Below are positions 32,201 through 44,200 of a stretch of DNA of 64,000 bases, piece after piece. Source of the stretch: Hyalella azteca (taxonomy: Eukaryota > Arthropoda > Malacostraca > Amphipoda > Hyalellidae). The notes below the pieces were generated by a model, which was given only the letters and a program-made list of their open reading frames with translations, made no database searches and had not been told where the DNA came from. The stretch's first letter is position 1, and each line of letters opens with the position of its first letter. A program made the translations under genes and the position numbers. Where the stretch lies: NCBI RefSeq assembly GCF_000764305.2, contig NW_025941636.1:310001-374000 (forward strand), written 5' to 3'.

Positions 32201-35200
32201 GAAATCCGGCGTGATGTTCTCTCGGGAGGATAGTTGAGTGCTCGGCCTGCCATTCCTCCTGACCTTCACTGAATTTATTGCGGAAACGAAGTTTGTCCTC
32301 TAATGAACCGTGAGAATTTTTAGCCTCTATAAATTTTCCTTTGATGTGTGATGACGCTGATTCTATATTGAGCAAGGTTTTAAATGGCCCGTAAAGAAGT
32401 GAACCTGTCGATTTAGCCTCAATAACTTGCCTTTGAACAGTGTCAATGTCGAATATGAAATTTTTAATGATATGAAAGAGTCTCAGAGAAAAAAAAATGA
32501 CTTGAACGTTCGACGTTGCAAGGAAGGCTTTTGTTAAACGTCTTATTCGGTGACCTAGTAAAAAGATGAATTTTTATTTCTTTACAAAACTTCTTCGGAA
32601 AGAAGCATCCACTTACATGTTCATTGCCAATTAAACTTCTTCATACTAATTGCTGCTATTTAAACTTAAAAGTCTAGTTGTATTCTCGTTTATCCCATAA
32701 CATTCGAATATAAAGTTAAGAATACGTGCTATAAATAAAGTTAGTATATCCACCAATGGATGAGGACGGAGCCGCCCTTGAGCCGAGCGGTGTGGATGAA
32801 GTCGTTGCAGACGGGGAAGAACTGCATCAGGCTCTGGCCCGGCGAGTCAGACGCAAGGATGCACAGATGTTCTTTGTCCTGGAACATAATTTGGCCCAGG
32901 TTACTTTTTCCAGCAAATCGATCAATTGCTTCAAATCTGTTCTGGCAAATCATGTAAACGTGACAACGAAAGAGGACGCCAAATACTTATTCGTGTAAGA
33001 GATCTATTGAATCCAATTCTTCGTTACCGCTGCTGTTTCTATCACGGATCATTGCTGAGATCTAACCAAAAATTTCCATTTGAATCGTGAAATACTGTAA
33101 GTGATGAGGTTCAAAATTGAACCATTAAAATGCTAAACAAATCAGTCGTCGGGCAAGCAGCTGGCATTGCGGTGTTGAATGGTCCCTTAGATCAGCCACA
33201 TTAAAATTGCTTGTCAAGGTACGTCGCAGTCATAATAATTGAGTTCCAAATGTGAGATTGACTATATATATTTTGACGCACGGTAGCTTCCAGGCATTGT
33301 TGTTCTACTTAATCACGATACGCAGTGTAAAAAGACAAGAGCCACTTACTTTTTTGCAGGGCAGCATCCAGGCATTGCCGTACTTCATAATCAAGATTAA
33401 CTGTGCAACAAGATAAGAGACTGCATACTCACGTTGTTGCACGGCAGCTTCCTGGCGTTGTCATGCTTCTTGGTCAAAATTAACAGTGCAACAAGACAAG
33501 AGACTGCATACTCACGTTGTTGCACGGCAGCTTCCTGGCGTTGTCATGCTTCTTGGTTAAAATTAACCGTGCAACAAGACAAGAGACTGCATACTCACGT
33601 TGTTGCACGGCAGCTTCCTGGCATTGTCGTGTATGGCGAGGATGTGCGTGATGCCGTGTTCCTTCAGCTGCCCCGTGTCCTTGCTGTCTCTGAAGTTGCC
33701 TACGTACAACCCAGGCAGCACCTGCACGCACCTCACGTTTTAATAATGTTCTACAAACATTTTAATATTGACTTATAATTCAGTCACACCAGTTGACATG
33801 AGAAGGCTGTTTAAACAGTACACGTAAGAGCATCACAGGCACAGCCAAATAAAAAATTCCAATATTGTTTATCCAACTTTGAATATTCAGAGCATTGAAT
33901 ATTTTCCGTCAAAATTACGGCACCGATTTATTCCGCCAATCCTGAGTCTTGCCACGGAAGGGGATATTTTTCATTCTCCTTAATTAATTATCTGATGAAT
34001 TACACACACAATCAAAGCTACAGATGAATTTCCTGTCCTGTTTTCCAGCTGAGTAAACAAGATGGCTGGATTATGTTAAAAAATACAATTATGAGGCTAA
34101 TAATTCGAAAAGTATTTTTTTAATATCTACTATTTCAACACTTGCATCAACGTTTGTTGTGTTTCAGAGAATATTCGTCCGGATTAAAGGAAAATCCATA
34201 TTAGTCACTAGTCTTTTTGTGTCCCCCTGGCAGGCAAAGCTGCCATTATTTTTCAGGAATGTATTCAGTCTGCACAAAAGCTATTGTCAAAGTTAATAAC
34301 AAAGAACACAAAAGTTTCGACTTGGTTGCACTAGCGCCACCTGATGCCACTGGCCGGCGGCCGTAGCTGCGATCGCGACGCTAACGATCTTTACGCATAG
34401 AGCGGAGAGCTAACGTGACGGCTTTTACACATTGAAATCAAATAATAAATAAGCACTAGATTACTGACAAACCTTCTCATTAATTCCTGTATGTCAGAAC
34501 TGAAAAAAATTTTAGAGCTCTTTAAAAGTTGAAAAGAGACTCTCGGTGGCATGCAAACAATAATAATGGTGACATATCGATATAAATAGTAGTAATAACG
34601 GTGGTTGCATTGATGTCATCAGACTTGTCGTTGATTCTGAACATCGAAGATTTTTCACAGCTTGCTGCGGGTCTCGAACATGCAATTCACTGCTACAATT
34701 TTGCGGTCCATCAGCGTATGACCACAACGCCGCTTTTAAACAGAACTGTCGCAGGTAGGTGGGATAGAACCCTCAACTCACCGCTGCTATTTTGGAAATC
34801 CATTCATCTGATTTATAGCCGGTAATTGTAAGAAGTCTGATTTCGTCAGGCTGGAACAATAATTCCACACTTAACATCTTATTGTTTAGCCTGATTAGCT
34901 ACGAAAAAGTACTAACTTTTTTGATATTTTTAATATTCCCATGCACGAAATTCCCATCGATGTATGGGAACTAAATTAAATGCTTCACATTGCCTGAACT
35001 GAAGTGATTTTTGGCTACGTGTGACTTAATAAAACCCTTCTCGTTAATTCCCCAATTTTAGTCCCATTCTGACCAATTGTCAGAATTGGACTACAATAAT
35101 GTAATCCTCTCGTCGCAAAAAGTGTACTTTTGTCATTACAGCATTAAAAAAATTCTAGTACTTGAATTTTATAATATAGAGTGGCTTTATTGACAAAATA

Positions 35201-38200
35201 TTGTATTTAAAGTTGAGACAAATTAAGTGAGCCTCAGTTCCATAATTTTTTCACCTATTTCCTTCGCAGCAACAGCCACGCAGAAGTTCATTGAGCACTA
35301 AGCCGAGCAGTAGTCCCTCACAAGTGCAGGAGGCAGCGCACGGCAATAACTTGCCCTGATGTGGGCCGTGGCGTGGAATAACAATGCTTTGCCTTCCTGT
35401 GGACCAGAAAGAACGAGCGTCTCTTGTGTCTGCGGTGCGGCTGCGCTATAAAACTGATGAATTGAGGGCTTGAAGAGTGTCTTACTGTGTGGTGGTTTGT
35501 TGACTAGGGGTAAGTTAGTTGTAAACAGATAGTATTTAATAAAAAATATTATTCAAAGAACAACTGTAATAAAGAAATTACGTTTATTGCCACAATGAAA
35601 TCTGTTGCTACGTTTTCAATAACAATTTTTTTAATTTTTGTAGGCGGTATCAGAGTTCATGAGGAAAAAAATTTATTTGAATAATGCAAATGTATATTTA
35701 TTATCCTTCATTCTGGTTAAATCGAAATTTTAACTTCACGTCCTGCATGAACATTCGAGCCTGCTCTGTCAGCGAGTGTGCTACAACTGACAGAGAGCTG
35801 CATTCATCACATGCAGCGCTGATCATTCAATAGCATCAAGTCAGATCGGTCTGCAAGTATGCTACAGCTGGCAGAGCTGTATTCATCACATGCAGCGCTG
35901 AACATTCAGAATTATCAAGTCAGCTCGGTCAGCAAGTGTGCTGTAGCTGGCAGTGCCGCATTCATCACCTGCAGCGCTGACTGGTCAGCTCGGTCAGCGA
36001 GTGTGCTGCAGCTGGGCTACATTCATTATAGGTCATCAGAACTCCATCAGCAAGCTAACTGTCTCGTGTGGAGGGAGGCTCCCTCTGGACACGCCATAAT
36101 CACTGTGCCCTCGTTCCTAGCATTGCAAAAGTAAAACTTCTATAGCAAGAAATAGCTACTTTTTTGTAAAACATAGCAGGCTGTTAATACAAGGTATGCG
36201 ATTTATTGGAAAATGTAGACAACAATTTTCGATCATCTTTTACCACAATTTGCACGAAACTCTCACGACCAAATTTTCGAAGTCTCTGCCACGATTTACA
36301 AGAAACTCTCACGAACTAATTTTCGACCAGTTTTTGCCACGGTTTACACGGAACTATCATGAACAAATTCAGGAACCGTCTTTGCCACGATTTACACGTA
36401 ACTCTTACGAACAAGTTTTCAAACCGTCTTTGCCACGAACAGAACTGTCGCAAAGCTTCTCGGGCAATTGAGAGTTTAGTTGCTTCGATCTTTTCGCGTC
36501 TGCCACGTTACGGGAGACTGGCATGCCATCGTCGCATTTATTCAGCTTCTCTGACGGGAAGGTAAGGTTGATATTCATGAGGAGCCAAAGCATTCGATTC
36601 TCACAATCATTTTGTGTATTTTCAAACATTTTCATTCACTTTATGCGCATTTTGTCTGACTATTGAAGTTCACTTTTTCATATTAAAAACCTCGTACCTA
36701 CATTTTTCGAACAATTCCACTCACTTTTTTAGATATTTTTTTAAATATTTTATGTTAATGTCATAATTTCCAAATACCATTTAAGGCTTTTTTCCTTTCA
36801 CCATGAATTCATTTTTTCATGAATTTTGTTGGTATATATTTTTCATTATCACACATTTATTGAAAGCTTGGTCTTGAAAACATGTGGGTTTGAGCAAGCC
36901 TCAATTATTAACCCATTCAAAAAATCGCACTTGTACATAATAGTGTAGAGGAAATAGATTTACTGCTGATTTCTAAATTGCAATGTATTATAAACCTAAT
37001 ATTTCGGTTTATAAGATTTCGGTTTTTCATTTTCAGTTTTCAATCACCTTAGCCGTGTTCTCCAACAGTATTTCGCTTTGTCGATCATTGTGTCTAGTGA
37101 TCTTGACGTGGAGAAAGGCCTCAATATTTGAAATCGATATTTGTACTCGATCATTGAACTTTGAAGTGAATTGAAAGTGATGGAAACTCACGGTCAATTA
37201 AAGTTAAAGTGAGGTTAGGATTAGGGTGTTAGGTTCGTTGTGTTTGTTTCTATTTATTCGTTTCTATTTATTCATCCTTAATTATATATACACTCAACTG
37301 CTAATTTATTGAAAATCCTTGGTCTTGAAAAGTTGATTGAAGTCTTGAAGAAAGATTACGTGCTATGTGTCGAGGAGACGTCAGTTTATTAAGATATAGT
37401 CCCCCAACAATATAAGAACTCGGTATGTCACCACTATCTAAAATTAGATAAATAAGTGAGATACAGTTCAAGAATTTGTATCCGATCATAAAGTACAAAC
37501 TACTTTGTCGTTCCAACTAACTAAATTCTGCCAAGTTACACTCAAAATATTAATCAAATCCTTTTAATTAGTTACCACAGACTCTTTAGCAAGTAAGCCT
37601 GCAAATTAAAATATGTGCAAATAAAACTCACATTAATGTTGCCCGTACGTGCAATAAGCTTGCATAACTTATTTTATTTACCGGTGAAAATAAATTCTAA
37701 CTCTATTTATGTATTACATTATTAGAAATCTGAACTCTTATTCATGAAGTCACGTAATATCGTCGTTCAGCCTCGACAAACAGCGACCGCGTGATGCAGC
37801 TTCTCAGCTGCTCGTTTAAAACGCCAAACGAGCAGATAACCTACGCGCTTGTGGCCCGAGCAGCCTTAATTCAAACGCAGTACAAAACAAGCAGATCATA
37901 ATTGGAATGTGGCCTACCGGGCACCTCATTATTGAAGCAATGCAGCTTTTGCAGGAGGTAACTGGCGCGAGAATTCAGACGTAGTGAGTTTTTAAGCTCT
38001 GATAAGTTCACTAATGCAATTTTAATTCTCAATGATAGATGTAGGTTGACAATTTCTGCTAAAATTGGAATAGTGATGAAAATTATAAAATTAAGGCCAC
38101 GTTAAATATGGTTATAAGAATTAAGAGAGAATAATCAATAGTGATAAAAACTATTTAATTTGAAATTGCTGTTTAAGATTAGGTTCATTTCTAATCAATG

Positions 38201-41200
38201 TCTGGATTATTGCATTTACTAAAAAATAACCTTTTTTTACCGAGTCAGGGACATATATTTCTGTTGCCTATTTTTTAGATTGCAGCAAGTGTTTTTGAAA
38301 TCATTTGCATTTCTTTCATTTATCTAATATTTGGCTTGGAATCGAGAGCGACTTCATTTCTTTTCGTTCGGCAAACTCAACAGCAAATAAGATGTGTGTA
38401 AATAGTGGCTTGCTGCTTATCGGTGCCGCATGGCACCATATTTGGTATTAATTTAAATATTCTTGGTAGCATCATTAAGAACATTTAATGAGCAAAAATT
38501 GCTTATGTAAAGTCCGCGTTTTAATGTGGAAAACTTTCAAACTCGGTTGTAACGTAAAGCTGTATCAGTGATGATGGTCCTTGCACGTGATCTATAATTA
38601 AAGCTCGATGCAGTTGAATAAAATTATTATGGAAAATTTCGCGTGAAATATTTTTCTGCATTTAAATTTTGCATCAGTACCTAGAGACACCGCTCGCAGG
38701 ATAAAGCTACACATTCCTAAAAATATCTTTTACACTGCTCACGCACTATGAATAAAATTTTGGACCTAGTGATCGCAAACGACAGTACAAATAACATGTA
38801 TATAACCTCCTTCTGCTCCTGACCTCACCGACCAGGACTGATGGCGAGTTTGAATAGCTCATGACTTTAACACGACTGCGTATTATAAAGGTATTAAAAT
38901 CTTTTCTCAATCATTTCGTTCTGTTACATCTAGCTCTTGTTCATAAACATGAAATTTTGTTAAATTGAAAAGAAACGGATAATGAAAGTAGACTATTAAT
39001 TTCATTTTGTATATGTTATTGAGCCATTCAAGAATTGATGTCACTTATTTGCTTAAATCGCAAGTTAACCAAAAATTTAAAAGCAAGGATTTAACCACAA
39101 ATGTTCATATCTTTATGGAAAACGTTTCGGAGTCCAGCTCCATCGTCAGTTCGTAGAATCTATAATTTACATAGAAAGTCACAAATTAGTACAATTGAAA
39201 GCACAAAAAAAAACACAATTAAAAACCTAAACTTACAAGTACCAGGGCACAAAACCTATCTATTAACAATTTCAAGAGGATAGGAGCTACCAGCTGAATT
39301 TAAACTGGGCCTAAGTTTAAAAATGTACAATGATTCTAAAATACGCAAATCTGAAGTACCGGAGGTGGAAGCTAACACTCTAAAGTCACTGTCAGAAACA
39401 GGGACACCACACTGCTCGGCGTGAGTGCGCACAGCCGAATGAGGGGGGCGCGACAGCAACTGTCCGGTCCTACAACTCCTGCCCTTATGCTGCCCTTATG
39501 GAGCTTGAATCTAACAATAGTTTGTCCTTCCTCGATTGCAATATTACAAAGTCAAATGGCCGTTTTTTGACTTCTGTGTTCCGAAAACCGACATTCACCG
39601 GTCTTAATACAAGTTTCTTTAGTTTTTGTTCATTCCGGTTCAAGTTAAATGGGCTTAAAACTTTATTATACAGAGGTTTTCAATTCAGCTGGTAGCTCCT
39701 ATCCTCTTGAAATTGTTAATAGATAGGTTTTGTGCCCTGGTACTTGTAAGTTTAGGTTTTTAATTGTGTTTTTTTTTGTGCTTTCAATTGTACTAATTTG
39801 TGACTTTCTATGTAAATTATAGATTCTACGAACTGACGATGGAGCTGGACTCCGAAACGTTTTCCATAAAGATATGAACATTTGTGGTTTAATCCTTGCT
39901 TTTAAATTTTTGGTGAGCCATTCAAGTGGTAACATACATATACTCCAACTTGAATTGTGTCTTTCTTAATAGAAGGAAATCTTTTATTTTTTCTCTACAA
40001 GATTTAAATACATTAATAATAAAAACATCATCAAACAATAGAATTTCCATAAAAAAAACTTCAAACAATAGAATTACAATATAATACATCAAACAAACAA
40101 TGGAATTTCAAACAAATCCAGAACGCTCTTTTGTCTCAGGGGAAACGAGATATAAAACATACAAATATAAAACATATAAAATCAGTCCTGAATTCTGGTG
40201 CATGCGAATCCCGGACCAGCATTCGCCGGCGGGTTATTGGCTGCGCCGCCAGAAGCATTGGCGCCCGGGATCATTGGCTGCACCGACCACCAGAAATGCT
40301 TTAGGCAAATTCCAACATTCCTGGGCATGTGTATGCTAGATTCGGGAAATTCACAAGCTGCCAGGAGTCTAGTTGAGGGAAAATCTACGCAGACTTGGGA
40401 ACGCAAGTATTCATTATTAGCAGAGTACCGTTTTTTATGAAGAAAATGCCATTTATTGGATAATCAAGATCATTTATACATTTTTTGATCGCCATTGATA
40501 AATTCTTGAAGCAAATCCCTGCAATTCCATGGGAACGAACGAAAACAAAATTGTTCTTTTTGAACAAATGAAAACCGTCTCATCGAAAGAACATTCAGTT
40601 GAAGCTTCGTTTATTTTCAGCCTTGTTTAGATCATTCGGATGCTGACCTGGCTGTTACTTTGAATGATTGGTATAATTGAAAGTGGCCTCACGCTACTTA
40701 TGAATAGAGCGCCTTTTCTTGCTGAAAGGCATGCCTGCATAGCTCTTGAAATGCACAGACGATTACGCGTTCCCAAAGTCCAAGCAAAAGAGTCCACTTT
40801 CAAATTAGAACTGGAAAGTTAAGGCAAATGGGCAGGCATCTGTCGCCGACATGCGGTAGAAAATAGAGAAAGTTAAGTGGTCAAAAAACCCTCAACGAGT
40901 GAACTTTAGGAGCTCTTCATTAGCGAAGGTAATCAGAATCGTACCGTAAAATTGTCAAATATCGTTTTCTAAATCTTGTTTTTGAATTGGATGACGAGAA
41001 AAATATTTTGGGTACAAATTAGAGGGTGAAGTTCCTATCAATGTTGCAATACAATTGAAGTTACTTGACTAATTGTGCAGTTGACTAGCTTTCCTGCATT
41101 TAGATGTGGATATTACATTTATATAACTATGCATTTGAAACAGAACTTATTAATCCAGTTTTGCATTGTGAAGGCTTTCAGGCAAGGTACTTGTACTCTA

Positions 41201-44200
41201 CAAAGACACTATCGCAGATGATGCCGCAACAGAACTGATGGATTCGTTATAACAGTACACACTGCACATATCAGAGCCCTTTGTGATCGTGTTGACTGTG
41301 GTGGAGAGATCGTGTTGCCTGGGGCGTAAAGATCGTGTTGACGGTGGTAGAGGGATCGTGTTGACTGTGACGGAGAGATCGTGTTGACGGTGGTGGAGAG
41401 ATCGTGTTGACTGTGACGGAGAGATCGTGTTGACGGTGGTGGAGAGATCGTGTTGACTGTGGCGGAAAGATCGTGTTGACGGTGGTAGAGGGATCGTGTT
41501 GACTGTGGCGGAGAGATCGTGTTGCCTGTGGCGGAGATCGTGTTGACGGTGGTGGAGAGATCGTGTAGACGGTGGTGGAGAGATCGTGTTGCCTGTGGCG
41601 GAAAGATCGTGTTGACGGTGGTGGAGAGATCGTGTTGACGCCAGACGGAGAGATTGGCTAAGCGCCGTTCAAACACCGTCATCTCGAGTGACAAATCTAA
41701 TGTTTACCTGAGGCCTTCGAAATCAGCCTTGGATTCAGGCTTCAAAGTTAACAGTGCAGATAATACTCATATCCAAGATTATATAGCTAGTATATATTCA
41801 GTAATAACGTAGTTATATATTTTGGGAAGTGAAATAGCACTATAATGCCAACCTGACGTTTATTATGGACGATTCAGCTGAGGGCAGGTTCTGTTGACCA
41901 ATGAGAAGGATATTACAACACCTCGCTGTGAGTCACCGACATGTGGAACAGCCCATCTGATTACAGATCGTTGACGCTCCGAGCAGGAACGCGTTCGAGA
42001 ACAGACTAGATAAAGCTATGGAAAAATATATGTTCAGACTTGAAATGCTAGTACCATATCGAACCCGGTGGAAGTTTAGTAACTATTTCAAACTATCGTC
42101 AGTTTTGAAAATATCCGGTCAAAGGACCTGTTTTTTAGATCTGTGAACAAGTCACGACAAGTAAAATAATTGGCAACAGGCCACATCAGGCCTATTCTTC
42201 AGCGCCGACATCACTATGATATGATTTAAGGATTTTCTTCTATTAATTTCATTAACACAAGTGTTTGTCACACGGATAAACAAGTCATTTAAAGAGGCTA
42301 TCACCCACGATCGTACGTTAGACCGCGGTACTGCTTCTGCAGTAAGTACTACAAAACTGCACTTGTTCCAGTGGTCGACTATTTCCCTGGTCTCACAGCG
42401 TTTAATACATATGGTGCTTCCACCTACAGAGATATTTTGTTCTGACGATACGGAAACTGTCAACTCAGCATTTAGAACGGCAGGGTAGATACTCCAGAAA
42501 TGCAAACCTCGGCGTCTATAATGCAGAATAAATGCTGCATCAGTTTCTGGGCTGATCATTTACTGATATATATCATTTTCTCCGCAACATTGATCGATAA
42601 ATTTGTTGCCCTGCATATACCACTACCATTTTTTTCGAGCGCTCAGTTACTGCTGAATTTAATTTTTAACAAACTTTTAGTTAGAAACGAGAGGAGTCCG
42701 GGTAAGCAATCTGGGGCGACTTGATTGGAAGCAGCTCTGTCAGCACACAGCCTCCCCACCGCGCTTGATTGAGCAGATAGCCCTTGATGGGTTTGCTGAG
42801 CGCACGACACTAATGCGTGCGGGAGAGATGCATGTTAGGGCTGCGTATGGATTTGACATTTCTAAAAGTGAAAAATTTGAATAATTTACAGACTTGACAT
42901 CATCGGACTGGCTGAGCTGATAATAATCTGGCTTGAAATACTTATATATAGATGAAGCAGCAAATAGAAGATGTCAGATGCGCAAGCAATACTTAAAATT
43001 TACACTGACGGTAATATATATTTAATGTGCTAGGATCTATTCCTGCTAAAAGCGAGCCTGAAGTTATCGATGGAAATGAGAATGAAAAATGCTAGGATGG
43101 CATCATCTTTGTACATTTACTTATGTTTCATTTGAGAAGGTTGATTAACTGATTAACTTGAACTTAATTTCAATGTGTGCAATACCTGCTATATAATTAT
43201 ATATGTCTAAGAAAGTTTTTGAGATGCGTTACATTTTGTTTAAAAATATTTAGTTCACGAAATAGTGCAGGTCATGCGTGACCTGTTGTCAGGTTAAATA
43301 AGCGAGTAACCCTCAAGTGAAATTAGCTGAAATAATTCTAGAAGCATTTTCCCAATAATCTAAGCTAAATTTATTGTAAATAATGGCATACAAAATTTGA
43401 ACATTTGTCAAGTAAAACTTGAAAAGAAAAGCATTTGAGTACAGTATCATCCTGCAGTTCAATGTCACAGCTTGCGTGTACGGCGGCACGATGACTGCGA
43501 AATTGGTGGCTTCGGAAAGTTTTCAGCGATTTTGTAGCTCTAGTTATTATTAAGAGTAAAGATACATTTATATTTTATCGTAGTTAGTTCATCCAGCGCG
43601 ACTCAAAATATAAATCGAGAAATGGACTATAAAGGAAATTGAGTTGATCGATCCATCCTTGTCTAAAACGATACTAATACGTTTAGTAGAACGTGACCGT
43701 TCATGACGAGAAAAGCCGTTTTCAGGCGGCTACCTGAAACTACCTCATTTGTGTCGTAGATTCGGGTGCGACCGGCCACTGTTCAGGTCGCAAACTTTAG
43801 CCTTAAGTCTTCTGAATATATGACTATATTCAACTATATGATTTGATATGCATATATAGTCATAAGTGAGTGATTTTTAGGTTAAGTTGTTAGTCAGAAG
43901 CAGCACTGTGCACCTTGATCATGTGCTTGAGTGACATTTTCATACAGTCTCACCTGATTTTCAGCTGCAATCTGTTCACGTATTAGGGAAACTTTTATCT
44001 TCATACTGGTTCCAACTTAGCCACATAAACTCAATCGTGCATTCTTTGAGCTGCTACGATCTAAGCGTCAGCGGTTTTCCGGCCTGACGTCTGTCGCCTT
44101 GCCTGACGTCTGTCGCCTTGCCTGACGTCTGTCGCCTTGCCTGACGTCTGTCGCCTTGCCTGACGTCTGTAAAGCTTCAATATTTTTGTGCCAGTTTTTT

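Larger units (their letters stand above)
39033..39913. mobile_element. Head-to-head pair of truncated Penelope-like elements inside a 13-bp direct repeat
   Basis: Two 3' ends of one Penelope-like retroelement point outward. The minus-strand half is about 39480-39060; the plus-strand half is 39490-39913. Their outer arms of about 235 bp are almost identical inverted repeats, with one difference seen, so the insertion is recent. The same 13-bp word tgagccattcaag stands at 39020-39032 and 39914-39926 in direct orientation, which fits a target-site duplication. About 30 bp of extra sequence lies between the left word and the arm. Both open frames are fragments, so neither copy is autonomous. Confidence 0.85.

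Noticed and set aside
32741..33778. Several plus-strand frames of 65-114 codons
   Set aside because: They are antisense shadows of phosphatase exons 2 and 3 and of the 83-bp array.
41209..41694. 161-codon minus-strand frame
   Set aside because: It is produced by a 21-23-bp minisatellite and has no domain or start context.
42152..42559. 135-codon minus-strand frame
   Set aside because: Stop-codon frequency makes about one frame of this length expected by chance here. It has no motif and no splice sites.
44083..44170. Possible CRISPR array from regular short repeats
   Set aside because: Units are contiguous with no spacers, no cas genes are present, and the genome is eukaryotic. The same applies to the other arrays.
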